From NCBI GenBank assembly GCA_013299105.1, contig JAAFJY010000010.1:62001-126000 (forward strand): a stretch of DNA of 64,000 bases, given 5' to 3'. The first letter of the stretch is position 1, and each line of letters opens with the position of its first letter. The notes beneath the pieces are model-generated. The model had not been told where the DNA came from, did no database searches, and saw only the letters and a list, made by a program, of their open reading frames with translations. Of the stretch, positions 49,922 to 60,155 are shown one piece after another. The position numbers were made by a program, and so were the translations under genes. The stretch is from Chitinophagales bacterium (lineage in GTDB: Bacteria; Bacteroidota; Bacteroidia; Chitinophagales; Saprospiraceae).

Positions 49922-51526
49922 TTACTTCACAAGCTCTAAGCCCTCCAAACTCTCCAATCTGGCGATGATGCCCCAGCCATAAAAGTCATTGGCGATCCCG
50001 ATCAGCAACTCGTTTTCACCTTCTTTGAATTGCAGCGGAAGAGTAGCATTCAGGATTGAAATCCTACCATCTGGGGTCTTGCGGACGTTGGTATCTCGAT
50101 ATAGGTTCTTGTCCACATAAGCCATTTGACGGTTGAGAAAAACCCAGACTTCGTCGCTGAAACCCAATTGCAGAGCGTTTCTTTGGGCAGTTTTGGCGTT
50201 TATTTTTGCTTTTAACCAAATTACGCGCCTTTCTTTACTTGCTCCAAATTTGCGCGTCAAGTTGACCAAGCCTTGTCTTTCGGCGTCGATTTTAGCCGTG
50301 AAAATGGAATCTTTCGGCAAATTACGAAGATGCAATTCGCTGCCAATGGGCAATGAAACAGGGGGCGATACGAGCCATTTTCTCAGGTAATGGGCATCGT
50401 GGGCAGTCAGATCGGGTGCTTCGGCGGCTGACAGCCCCTCGGTTTGGTTGTGTTTCAGTACCAGATTGGCAATCATGGCTTCACCCTCAAAGGCGATGGT
50501 TCCGTTTTGGGTACGGCCTTCTAATTTTGGAATATCCAGGACAGGGTAACTCATGTCATTGACAAAGACCCGCAAGCGCAGACCTGAAATGACCAATTTG
50601 ATGTGGTTCCATGCTTTGTCTTTGATCAAAGCAGGGCCTTGGTAGTTGGGGTACATGTCCCACATGTTAACACCATCAAAATAAGGGGCGTATTGCACTG
50701 CATCATTGGCATTGGGGTCATTGAGTCTAGCGCGCAGGTAAAAAATCTCTTGTTCTTTTTCACTTTGGCGATGAAAGTAAATGGAATGGAAAAATCCTGC
50801 CAGGGGCTCCAGGTCAAATTCAATGGTCCCGTCTTTGAAGTCAATACTTCTGGCGGAGACCGGGCCGGATTGGGGCAGCATTTTCATTGCTTTTACCCCT
50901 TTGTAGTCCACGAACTCCACTTTCTCAGCTTTAAAAGTCCAGTTTTCGGGATTCATAGGGACCTTGATTTCGCTTGTAAAAGTACCCAGCGTAGAGGAAG
51001 AAGGGCTCGCTTTTGCAGAAATGAACTGCACTTTAAATGCAATAGTGGTATTTTCCCAGGTCAAGCTTACTTGCCCATTGTTGGAAATCTCATACATCAA
51101 TTTTTCAGCAAAAGCCTTTGATTTTTTTGGACTCACTGCGATCCGCAGCACATCTTCTTCTTGTTTGTAGCTGAATGCACCCCATTTGATGGTTTGGTTA
51201 AAAATCACCGTCCACTCTTTTTCATTGGGGATCATAAACAGGGCGTATTTGCCCGCTGGCAGGGTTTTGCCTTCAATTTGGGCCTCGGCAGCAATAGTAA
51301 AAGCCGTGGTTTCATTGGCTCCAGCGCGCCACACCTGGCCATAGGGCACGAGCTCTCCCCAGATTTTTCTTCCTTTCACCGAAGGTTGGCCGTAGTTGAT
51401 GCTGATGGTTTTGCCGTTGATGTTGGCCGAAGTTTGTACCGCTGGGCTGGGGCGATTGGCCTTGTCTTGCGCCCAGTTTGGAATGCTCAATAGCAACAGT
51501 AAAAATAAAAAAAGAAGTCCTTTCAT
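49922..51526 (-). CDS. DUF2911 protein fused to LamG/DUF1080-like domain
   Basis: INYGQPSVKGRKIWGELVPYGQVWRAGANETTAFTIA...LPAGKYALFMIP (DUF2911) followed by a laminin G-like region. Confidence 0.8.
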   Translation of the reverse strand: MKGLLFLFLLLLLSIPNWAQDKANRPSPAVQTSANINGKTISINYGQPSVKGRKIWGELVPYGQVWRAGANETTAFTIAAEAQIEGKTLPAGKYALFMIPNEKEWTVIFNQTIKWGAFSYKQEEDVLRIAVSPKKSKAFAEKLMYEISNNGQVSLTWENTTIAFKVQFISAKASPSSSTLGTFTSEIKVPMNPENWTFKAEKVEFVDYKGVKAMKMLPQSGPVSARSIDFKDGTIEFDLEPLAGFFHSIYFHRQSEKEQEIFYLRARLNDPNANDAVQYAPYFDGVNMWDMYPNYQGPALIKDKAWNHIKLVISGLRLRVFVNDMSYPVLDIPKLEGRTQNGTIAFEGEAMIANLVLKHNQTEGLSAAEAPDLTAHDAHYLRKWLVSPPVSLPIGSELHLRNLPKDSIFTAKIDAERQGLVNLTRKFGASKERRVIWLKAKINAKTAQRNALQLGFSDEVWVFLNRQMAYVDKNLYRDTNVRKTPDGRISILNATLPLQFKEGENELLIGIANDFYGWGIIARLESLEGLELVK

Positions 51527-51824
51527 TTGAGTCAGGTTTGAATGTTAACAATGGGCGCAAAATCGCTTGAAACCCAGTGTTAAGCCGTTCAAATCCTGGT
51601 CAAGTTTGTGCAAAGCCGATTCAAGTTTGTGCAAAAGCCAGTATTGAGCTAGGCACAAAATAATCGTCTATATTCTTGGCGAAAATTCTATCAACTCGTG
51701 ACTTCGTCGTCCATGCATTAGGCCGCGAAGCGGGCTAATTTTGAAAATCCTGGTTTAGACAAAATTCTAATTTAGACAAAAAAGCCGCGCTGATAATGGC
51801 TTATCATTTTGTTTGTGAGGGTAC

Positions 51825-52457
51825 TTACTGCTCAAACAAACTTTGGTAAATCACTTCTGCCGCCACCTGACTTCCTTTGGGTGAGGGGTGAAACAAATCA
51901 ACATCGTAATAAGAAAGGTCACGGGTTTCGTCAATGTAAGTTTTCCAACGGGTTCCTACTGGACACAAGATTGAATTGGTGCTAGTTGCGGCTTCGGTAT
52001 AGTTTTGAATCACGCCATCAAAATTGTAGTAATTCGCATAAGCAGGCCAAACCATGAAAAAAGCCAGTTGCGTGTCATGCTCCCTGCAAAGCTCCTTGAT
52101 TTTTACTGCTGCCTCCAACAAAAGGGCCCGCCCCTCAGCTTGTGATGAAGGACCTTGCTGCACAATGACATAGTCAAATCTTTGACTGCTGATCAGGTCT
52201 TGCAGTTTCCCATCCGCCCAGTGGTCCACCAACGCATAATTGGGCAAAGCCAGCATTTCAGTCTTGATTTTTCGGCCCTTCGAGCGGGCAAAATCGCTTA
52301 ACAATCTGGGCAAGTTATTGGATGCCGTGAGGCTATTGCCCACAAAGAGAAGTACTTGTTCCTTTTCGAGGTCTTCCGTTGGGATTTTGCAGGCCAGGCA
52401 AAAAAGAGCAAGGATGCCCAAGAGCAGCAAATTCAGGGATCTGTGAGGTGTTTTCAT
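51825..52457 (-). CDS. SGNH/GDSL hydrolase-like lipoprotein
   Basis: LACKIPTEDLEKEQVLLFVGNSLTASNNLPRLLSDFA...DVDLFHPSPKGSQVAAEVIY. Confidence 0.82.
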   Translation of the reverse strand: MKTPHRSLNLLLLGILALFCLACKIPTEDLEKEQVLLFVGNSLTASNNLPRLLSDFARSKGRKIKTEMLALPNYALVDHWADGKLQDLISSQRFDYVIVQQGPSSQAEGRALLLEAAVKIKELCREHDTQLAFFMVWPAYANYYNFDGVIQNYTEAATSTNSILCPVGTRWKTYIDETRDLSYYDVDLFHPSPKGSQVAAEVIYQSLFEQ

Positions 52458-52661
52458 AGCTAATGGTGTTTTGAAATAAACTGTAAAATTATCGAACAAG
52501 CCGCAGATTTAGGACTTGGTCGAAGAACCAACAGAGGCCGAATAATCCTATTTTCGGTAAAAACACCCGATCAGGGGCCAAACAACTGCTTCAAGGGGCT
52601 AGAAAATTGTGGAAAGGGCTGATATTTCATCACTTTTTGGCTCAGGAATATCGATCATAAA

Positions 52662-52698
52662 AAAAGCCCGGCAGCCTGAATCACCAGACTACCGGGCT
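52662..52698 (-). terminator. Terminator downstream of susD-like gene
   Basis: AAAAAAAGCCCGGcAGCCTGAATCACCAGACTaCCGGGCTT. Confidence 0.78.
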
Positions 52699-52753
52699 TC
52701 TGAAGCTTGTCGAAGGTCTACTTTTCAACATTTCAACCCTTCAACATTTAAAC

Positions 52754-54274
52754 TTATTTGTCCCACCAGACCTTGGTATCCAAATTATCAGCCCCTTGGC
52801 GGCCTACAGCAGCTTGCAAATTTGTCAGGTTCACTGCGATTTCAGCAATCGGATAAGGCATGCGATTGATAAAATTACCTGTGATCTGCTGCGATGGGAA
52901 TGGGTTTTTGCGCAAAACTGGGAAACCGGAACGGCGGAAATTGGCCCAAGCCTCAGGCCCGTTTAAGAAAGAGGCCAACCAATATTGGGTATTGATTTGC
53001 TCCAGAGCACGGGCGGGATCAAGGGCGTTGCGCCCCAGGAATTCGTCGATCGCCGCTGGGGCAATTGCAGAACCCGCATCGTAATCGGCCATTTGCTCCA
53101 AGTGAGCACGAATGCCTGCAGCGTAGAAAGTAGCCGCAGAGCCGGTGGTCCATCCCCTTTGCGCAGCTTCAGCCAACAACAATTGGGTCTGGGCATGGGT
53201 AATCAGGAAGGAAGGCGCAGTTTGTTTCACCATACGGGTACGGTCTACTTGTGAATAGTCGAAGAAACTGGCTAAGCCGGCTGCACGGGCAATGGGCGCA
53301 ATAGAAGCGTTGTCGTATCCAAACGGCATACCTACTTGCACGGCGGTATCACGTTTGGCATTGGCGGCAGTGTGGAAAGAACCTGCGGTTGCACCCACGT
53401 AACGTACAGCTATGGAGGCCAAGCGTGGGTCGCGATTGCGCTTGAGGTGGTTTACCAATACGTCGCTGATGTAAAAGTTGGCAGCCTCAGTAGCATTCAA
53501 CAAGTTTCCAATGGACGACTGGTAATTCGCGGTGTGGCGCACTGCTACGTTGTCGGCATTGGATTGCATGACCCCACCAGCTACGGCAGCTTGCACGATT
53601 TGCTGTGCACGGCTGGCATTTACTTCGCTGTAGCGCATACCCGCGCGCAACAGGAGGGAGTAAGCAAAACGTTTCCACTTGACAACGTCACCACCGAAAA
53701 GTACTTCGCTGCTTTCACGAGGCTTACTGGCATCCAAGGCTGCGGCCGCTTCGGTGAGTTCCTTGACGATATCAGTATAAATGCTTTCCTGTGTATCGTA
53801 TTTGGGCGAGGTTAGGCCATCAAAAAAGCCTTTTCCCGCCTCTGAATAAGGCACATCACCGTAGGCATCGGTCACCACCATAAAAGACATCGACTGCCAG
53901 ATGCGGGCCATGTGTAGCAAATTGGAGCGGGTAGGGTCGTTTTTCACGGCCTCTTTTACCGCTGCGGTATTGCGGATTACGTTGCGGTAATATTGTACCC
54001 ACACTGCTTCGGCATTGCCGTTGTTGAGCTGGTTGAAATTGGCACCAGTCAATACCCCAGAGTTAGGAGACAGGAATTGTTGCACAATCCCCATGTCATA
54101 AATCATGGTAGATGTATTGAGCGAAGAACTTACCACAGCGTTGTTGAACAAAAACACCGGGTTGACGGTAGTAGCGGCAATCGGGTTGGTATTCAACTCG
54201 TCAAAACCTTTGTCGCAACTGCTGATGCACAGCGCAGCGAACACCGCCAGACTATATGAAATGATTTTTTTCAT
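52754..54274 (-). CDS. SusD/RagB family lipoprotein
   Basis: MKKIISYSLAVFAALCISSCDKGFDELNTNPIAAT; downstream of a SusC-like gene. Confidence 0.92.
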   Translation of the reverse strand: MKKIISYSLAVFAALCISSCDKGFDELNTNPIAATTVNPVFLFNNAVVSSSLNTSTMIYDMGIVQQFLSPNSGVLTGANFNQLNNGNAEAVWVQYYRNVIRNTAAVKEAVKNDPTRSNLLHMARIWQSMSFMVVTDAYGDVPYSEAGKGFFDGLTSPKYDTQESIYTDIVKELTEAAAALDASKPRESSEVLFGGDVVKWKRFAYSLLLRAGMRYSEVNASRAQQIVQAAVAGGVMQSNADNVAVRHTANYQSSIGNLLNATEAANFYISDVLVNHLKRNRDPRLASIAVRYVGATAGSFHTAANAKRDTAVQVGMPFGYDNASIAPIARAAGLASFFDYSQVDRTRMVKQTAPSFLITHAQTQLLLAEAAQRGWTTGSAATFYAAGIRAHLEQMADYDAGSAIAPAAIDEFLGRNALDPARALEQINTQYWLASFLNGPEAWANFRRSGFPVLRKNPFPSQQITGNFINRMPYPIAEIAVNLTNLQAAVGRQGADNLDTKVWWDK

Positions 54275-54296
54275 GTTTTTTTAGATTGTGCAGTGT

Positions 54297-57200
54297 TTAG
54301 AACTTAGCGTTGAGGTTGAAACCGATGCTGCGGGTAGTAGGCACCCCTGTTGCTTCTAAACCATTGAGGTTGTCCGAAGCATAGCCCGATTGTTCAGGAT
54401 CGATGTTTTCAGTCCATTTTTTCAGGATAAACACATTATTGGCCACAAAACTCAAGCGCAAGCTTTTTACGAACAAGTTACTGGGTAAGTGCTTGGTGAA
54501 ATCGTATCCGGCAGTGATCTGACGCAATTTCCAGAAACCAGCATTGTAGAGAAACTGCTCGCCCAAGTCGCGGCTACGGGCTTGCTCATAGAACTGTTGA
54601 AGCGGTGCCGCGACGGTGTTTGTTTCTCCTTTTTGGTTTACCCCTTGGCCTACAACGGTATTGGTTTCGCGACCAGGCAAGGTAGCTTTGTGCAAACCAT
54701 GGCGGTAAGCATTGAAGTTGGTACCTGAAGACAAAACGTGGCCCAGTTTGAAGTCGATCAAAGCCGAAATGCTGAAACCCTTGTAAGTGAAAGCGTTGTT
54801 AAAACCGCCCACCCACTTGGGAATCGTGGTGCCAAAAGGCTGCAATGGATTGATCACTGGCAAGCCAGCTGCATCAAAAATCTGGCGGCCCTGTGCGTCA
54901 CGGGCGTAAGCATTGAGGTACAGTAAGCCCATGGGTTGACCAACTACCTGGCGAATTTGGCCCATACCAGCCCGCCAAATTGATTCACCTACGGAAATCT
55001 GCTCTGGGCGACCATTCTTGTCATAGTCACGGTCACCTACCCCATTGTCGTCAGTAAGGATTTTTTCAACCAAAGTGGTGTTGTAAGAACCGTTGAAGCT
55101 AAAGTCCCACTGGAAGTTTTTGGTCTTGATGGGCACCAGGCTGATCAACATTTCGATCCCCTGGTTGCGGCTACGACCACTGTTCAGGCGGGTGTTGGTA
55201 TAACCAGAAGCATCAGAAATCTGAGCAGCAACGATCTGGTCGGTGGTGATCTTGTTGTAGTAAGCCAAGTCGATGTTCACGCGGTTGTTGAACATGCGCA
55301 GGTCCAAGCCGACTTCTGCCTCAGAAACGCGCATGGGGCGCAAGTTGGCATTGGGCACAGTGCTGCCGCTGATGAAGCCCAGCGGTGCGCTTGCCGAACC
55401 ATTGGCAATTGGGAACAAGTTGGCGTTGATGCCGTAAAACAGGTTGTTGGCATAAGCACCTACGTCCAAGTCGCTACCCACTTCAGCGTATGCGGCACGG
55501 ATTTTACCAAAGTTCAACCACTTTGGTGTCTCCTTGAACAGCTCAGTAAAGATCAAACTGGTGGTCACCGATGGATACAGAATGCTGCGGTTGGCTGGTG
55601 ACAAAGTCGAGAACCAGTCATTGCGAGCAGTTACGTTGACGTACAAGAAATCGTTGTACGAAATTTCAGCTGCCCCGTACAAAGAGTTCACTTTGCGCTC
55701 GCCAAAGCCGTAGGTCGGGTCTTTCAAACGGGCATTCATCACAGTGTAAAGGTCGCGAACGGCAAATTCGTCGCCGCGTACACTGTTGTTTTCACCCCGT
55801 ACATACAATTGGTTGCCCCCGAATGTAACGTCCAAGCCAAATTTGCCGAATTTACGGTTGGCTCCCAGTAAAAAGTCGGCATTCACTTCGCGCTGGCGGC
55901 GGGCTTCCTGGATGAAGAAACCGTTGACAAAGCCAGGCTGGGCGGCTGCCAGTGAAGCCGAACCCGTGGGGAAGTTGTACTCCTGTTGGCGTGACCAATA
56001 ATCCTGTCCCACTCGCGCCTGGGCATACAACCAGTCAGTAAGGTTGTAACGCAGCGTGATGTTGCCAAAAATTCGGTCACGGTCGATGTGCTCGAACTTG
56101 CGAAGGAGGTTGAAGTATGGGTTCGTACGGTTGCGAAAACGGGAGTAAACGTATTCATCCCCCGCAGCATTCACTGCATTGGCCTCTAGTATGTCCATTG
56201 GCATGGAGTTGGCTAGCGTGTACATAGTAGTTGGGATGCTGTAATCCTGTTGGGCAAACTGTGGTGGGTTGTTGTTGACTTCCTTCGAGTAGTTGACGTT
56301 GCCACTTACCACCAGTTTTTTGGTCACATTTTGGGTGAAACCTAGGTTGATGGTTTTGCGATTGTAGCTATTGTTGGGTGTGATGCCCTTGTTATCCATG
56401 TTCGACAAAGAGAGGTTAAAGCCCCCTTTGTCGCTGTTGGAGGAAAGGGAAATAGTATTGGTAGCTGTTACACCGTCGCGGTAGAACTGGCCCAATTGTC
56501 CGCGCTGGGGCACGTAAGGCACATTGAGATTGCCGTACAAAGCGTGGGTCATTCCAGGCTGGAAGCGCTCGCCGAATGACCACACACCTGATTCAGGATT
56601 GATGGTGGTTGGTCTTCTGCCGCCTTCGCCCTGGCCATATTCGTACTGCCAATCGGTAAAGTCCAGCATCTGGTCTACGGTGTAGTTGCTGTTGTAATCA
56701 ACCCCAAGACCCTTGGAATTCCCTTTGGTCTTGGTGGTGATCATCACTACCCCGTCCTTTGCGCGTGAGCCGTAAAGTGCTGCTGCGGCTGCACCTTTCA
56801 GTACGGTCATGCTTTCGATGTCATCCGGGTTGATACTGCTCAATCCGTCGCCCCCGTCCGAGTTGTTGTTGCCCCGGTTTTGTACCGAACCATCGCCCGA
56901 TAAGTTGCCTTGCGCCAAAGCAAAGTTGGTGTTGTCAATAGGAACCCCGTTTACTACAATCAGTGGGGCATTGGTTCCATTGAATGAAGACTGCCCCCGA
57001 ATTCGGATTTTGGAAGTACCTGCTGGCCCAGAGCCCAAGGTGCTGATGTTAACACCAGCCATTTTACCTTGCAGGGCGTTCATGAAGTTCACTGTGCGGT
57101 TTACACTGATTTGATCTGCATTGGCAGTGGCGGTGGCGTAACCCAATTTCTTGGCATCTTTGCGGATACCGAGTGCTGTTACAACCAGTTCGTCCAAGGC

Positions 57201-57512
57201 TTCTGCATTTTCTGCCAGGCTGACATTGAGCAGCGTTTGGTTGCCTACTGCTACTTCTTGGGTTTCAAAACCGATGTAACTGAAGACCAATACCGCATCC
57301 GCCCCGGGTACTTGCAGCGAATAAGCGCCATCGGCATCGGTTTGGGTACCATTAGTAGTACCTTTTACTTGAATCGAAACCCCTACCAGGCCTGACTCGT
57401 CCTTAGCTGAACGGACTGTTCCGCTGACGGTTCGTTGCGCAAATGCAGCGAAGCTCAGCAGAAATGTTGCCATCAGGATTCCGACCTTTAGCAACTGTAC
57501 ATGTTGTTTCAT
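54297..57512 (-). CDS. SusC/RagA TonB-linked outer membrane protein
   Basis: RTVSGTVRSAKDESGLVGVSIQVKGTTNGTQTDADGAYSL...ALQGKMAGVNISTLGSGPAGTSKIRIRGQSSFNG...DDIESMTVLKGAAAAALYGSRAKDGVVMITTK. Confidence 0.97.
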   Translation of the reverse strand: MKQHVQLLKVGILMATFLLSFAAFAQRTVSGTVRSAKDESGLVGVSIQVKGTTNGTQTDADGAYSLQVPGADAVLVFSYIGFETQEVAVGNQTLLNVSLAENAEALDELVVTALGIRKDAKKLGYATATANADQISVNRTVNFMNALQGKMAGVNISTLGSGPAGTSKIRIRGQSSFNGTNAPLIVVNGVPIDNTNFALAQGNLSGDGSVQNRGNNNSDGGDGLSSINPDDIESMTVLKGAAAAALYGSRAKDGVVMITTKTKGNSKGLGVDYNSNYTVDQMLDFTDWQYEYGQGEGGRRPTTINPESGVWSFGERFQPGMTHALYGNLNVPYVPQRGQLGQFYRDGVTATNTISLSSNSDKGGFNLSLSNMDNKGITPNNSYNRKTINLGFTQNVTKKLVVSGNVNYSKEVNNNPPQFAQQDYSIPTTMYTLANSMPMDILEANAVNAAGDEYVYSRFRNRTNPYFNLLRKFEHIDRDRIFGNITLRYNLTDWLYAQARVGQDYWSRQQEYNFPTGSASLAAAQPGFVNGFFIQEARRQREVNADFLLGANRKFGKFGLDVTFGGNQLYVRGENNSVRGDEFAVRDLYTVMNARLKDPTYGFGERKVNSLYGAAEISYNDFLYVNVTARNDWFSTLSPANRSILYPSVTTSLIFTELFKETPKWLNFGKIRAAYAEVGSDLDVGAYANNLFYGINANLFPIANGSASAPLGFISGSTVPNANLRPMRVSEAEVGLDLRMFNNRVNIDLAYYNKITTDQIVAAQISDASGYTNTRLNSGRSRNQGIEMLISLVPIKTKNFQWDFSFNGSYNTTLVEKILTDDNGVGDRDYDKNGRPEQISVGESIWRAGMGQIRQVVGQPMGLLYLNAYARDAQGRQIFDAAGLPVINPLQPFGTTIPKWVGGFNNAFTYKGFSISALIDFKLGHVLSSGTNFNAYRHGLHKATLPGRETNTVVGQGVNQKGETNTVAAPLQQFYEQARSRDLGEQFLYNAGFWKLRQITAGYDFTKHLPSNLFVKSLRLSFVANNVFILKKWTENIDPEQSGYASDNLNGLEATGVPTTRSIGFNLNAKF

Positions 57513-57806
57513 AAGCTTGCGTGATTGTGATTTAAAATGTAACAATTTAATCCTTAATATTTTGATTGCGAAACGGATCAGTTTACATCAAAATGCGGGA
57601 TTAAATAGTTAGGTATAGGGATCGATTTGGATTGAACGTATTTTCAAAAGTGGGTTTGGGAAAAGAATCATAGAAATACTAAGTACTGTACAAATGTAAA
57701 AATAAATAGTAGCCGATAAAGCGGAAAGCCATAAATAATTTCATAATCCACCTTTTGTTCAGAATAATCCACCTTTTTTGATGAACTGTGCCAGTGTAAC
57801 GAGTGG

Positions 57807-58288
57807 TATTTTTTTGTCTAAACCACATTTTTTGTCTAAACCAGAATTCGCAGAATTACATAATTACTTGCGTGAGGTTGACCAAACCAGAATTTTGAAG
57901 AATTGGAGAATTGGCCTGCGTTGCGGTCTATAGCTGCGAATTGGCATATTTCATTTGTGGCTTATTAGACTTTATGTACATTAGATTTTTGAGTCAGAAC
58001 ATACGCAGTTTTTAGAAAATTACCCTTTGTTTACATTTTGACCTTTTGATACGGCCCCCAGAAATTATTAAGCTTTTTAATTTCGTTCCCAAGGCTCTGG
58101 TGGTCCTGGAACGAAATAACCGTATCTATTTTTAGTAGCACGCCCAGACCGTGAAAACGGTCCAATTCTATTTCTATAATTCTTGTAAATTCTTGCGTGG
58201 TCAACGTCAAGCGAGGTAATTCTGTAATCCTGCGAATTCTGGTTTATACAAAGAAGTCGTGTTGGTAATGACTGTCTATTTCGTTCGC
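57807..58288. repeat. Intergenic element with ~55-bp inverted repeats (family D)
   Basis: Left arm reverse complement GGTCAACCTCACGCAAGTAATTATGTAATTCTGCGAATTCTGGTTTAGACAAA versus right arm GGTCAACGTCAAGCGAGGTAATTCTGTAATCCTGCGAATTCTGGTTTATACAAA. Confidence 0.75.
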
Positions 58289-58548
58289 GCACCACGAGGG
58301 TTTAAATGTGTATTAGCATCTGATCCAAAAAAGTATGTCGCTAAAGCAACACTTTTTCACTTTGAGTTGAAAAAAAACGCGTCACTGTCCGCACTTCAAC
58401 ATTTTACCTGTTTACTCCAAGCAACACAAAACCAATGACTTATAATTGTGCGTTAGGAAGTGAAAACTGGCAGCAATGCAAAGATTTTGTTTCTACTGCT
58501 CCTGATGCAGCGTTAGGCCTAGGGTTTAAGCGCCCAAAACCTCAAATT

Positions 58549-58916
58549 GAATGTGGACAAAGACAAAATAGCCATTCAAGGCTACGATCCGGTGGCTTTT
58601 TTACCGACCAAAAGCGGTAAAAGGTCAGGAAGCATTTAAGCAGACCTATGAGGGAGCAATTTATCATTTCGCCAGCAAAGAACACTTGAGCCTTTTTATC
58701 AAGAGCCCTGAGAAATACCTGCCTGCATAGGTCGGTTACTGTGCTTTTGGTCTGGCAAAAGGTTACACTACCCCCATCAAACCCAATGCATGGTCGATTG
58801 TAGACGGTAAATTATGCCTGAACTACAATCTGGATGTGCGCAAAACCTGGAATAAAGACCAAGCAAACTACATCAATAAAGCGGACTTGTATTGGTCAAC
58901 TGTAGGCAAAAATTGA
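58549..58916 (+). pseudogene. Degraded YHS domain protein
   Basis: KIAIQGYDPVAFLPT / frameshift / AVKGQEAFKQTYEGAIYHFASKEHLSLFIKSPEKYLPA-stop-VGYCAFGLAKGYTTPIKPNAWSIVDGKLCLNYNLDVRKTWNKDQANYINKADLYWSTVGKN. Confidence 0.85.
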
Positions 58917-59103
58917 CCTTTTAGGGCCGGAATGAGAACCCTCTAAGTAGTTACCCAATACCAAGCGACGATGAGATAACTACGCAGGCTAACAAGAGGA
59001 GAAACTTGAATTAGTCGGGGTTTAAAACAAATCACTACGGTTAGAAAAAATAAAAACAGGCAAGCCGAAAACTGTATCAAAGAGTAGGCAAAAATTTAAC
59101 AAA

Positions 59104-60024
59104 ATGTTCAACAAAATTGCAATTTTTGGATTAAGCATGATGTTTATTGGTTTATTGTCAGTGTCTTGTGACAAAGATAATGACGCAACAAGTGCTAAAG
59201 GAAAAGATATTAACACCGCAACAAAAGTGAGTGTTGATAGATTTAGTGTTACCGCAGGAAAATTGATGGTAAGAACGGCTACTAATGGTTTGCCAGTAGC
59301 CAATGCACCCATCAATTTTGATAACCAGCCTTTTATTACAACAGGATTGGACAGAACAGGAGCAGTAGTAAAATACTATAATTTTGATGTACAATCGACC
59401 GCGCCGGAAGATATTTATGTGTTTTTCAAAGAAGATGGAACACAGCTTTCAGAGCAAAACAACATTATACCTACCATACCTGGAGAAGTAGGATACAATG
59501 ATTTTTGGTTAGTAAACAAAGTAACGGTTCCCAAAAATTACGTTCCAAATAGCCTTACCAGCGAAAATGAGGTTTTATCTTCTGGTTATAAGATAACTAA
59601 AACCAACTCAATCGTAAACTGTCCTGTTGTTCCATTTGGTTCAACTGCTGCAAGAAGCGCTAAAGCAAGTATTGCAAGTGCTTTAACTATTGGATGGTAC
59701 AAAGGGCAAGCAGTAGCCTATTTCAACTTTGCCGAAAAAGAGTTAACCACTACATCCGCAAATCAAGTACCAACCTCTCCAATATATGTTATGTTTAATG
59801 ACAATGCAGTGGGACCCGCATCTGGCTTTAGAACAGAAACAGCAAATCCAAGTCAAACACATAATGTTTTAGCAACGATACCAAGTGATGCATCTTATAG
59901 CCCATTGTGGAATGTACTTGTATTGGATAACAAGAATTTTAATGCAGTTACAAATTTAGCCACTGCAACAAGCATTGCAGCTTCCGCAGCAGGCGCAACA
60001 GTCAATTGTCCTATTGTCAAGTAA
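59104..60024 (+). CDS. Hypothetical lipoprotein
   Basis: MFNKIAIFGLSMMFIGLLSVSCDKDN lipobox; 306-aa ORF. Confidence 0.65.
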   Translation: MFNKIAIFGLSMMFIGLLSVSCDKDNDATSAKGKDINTATKVSVDRFSVTAGKLMVRTATNGLPVANAPINFDNQPFITTGLDRTGAVVKYYNFDVQSTAPEDIYVFFKEDGTQLSEQNNIIPTIPGEVGYNDFWLVNKVTVPKNYVPNSLTSENEVLSSGYKITKTNSIVNCPVVPFGSTAARSAKASIASALTIGWYKGQAVAYFNFAEKELTTTSANQVPTSPIYVMFNDNAVGPASGFRTETANPSQTHNVLATIPSDASYSPLWNVLVLDNKNFNAVTNLATATSIAASAAGATVNCPIVK

Positions 60025-60155
60025 CATCTGAACTGCCTTCAAAGCAGATTGATAATTGAGTTAAAACAAGTTGAATAAATTTGCTTTTGAGGTTTGTTTA
60101 AGAGTAAGTTCTCAATCCGATTCTCACCACTGGTCTGGCGACAATGGCAAGTACC

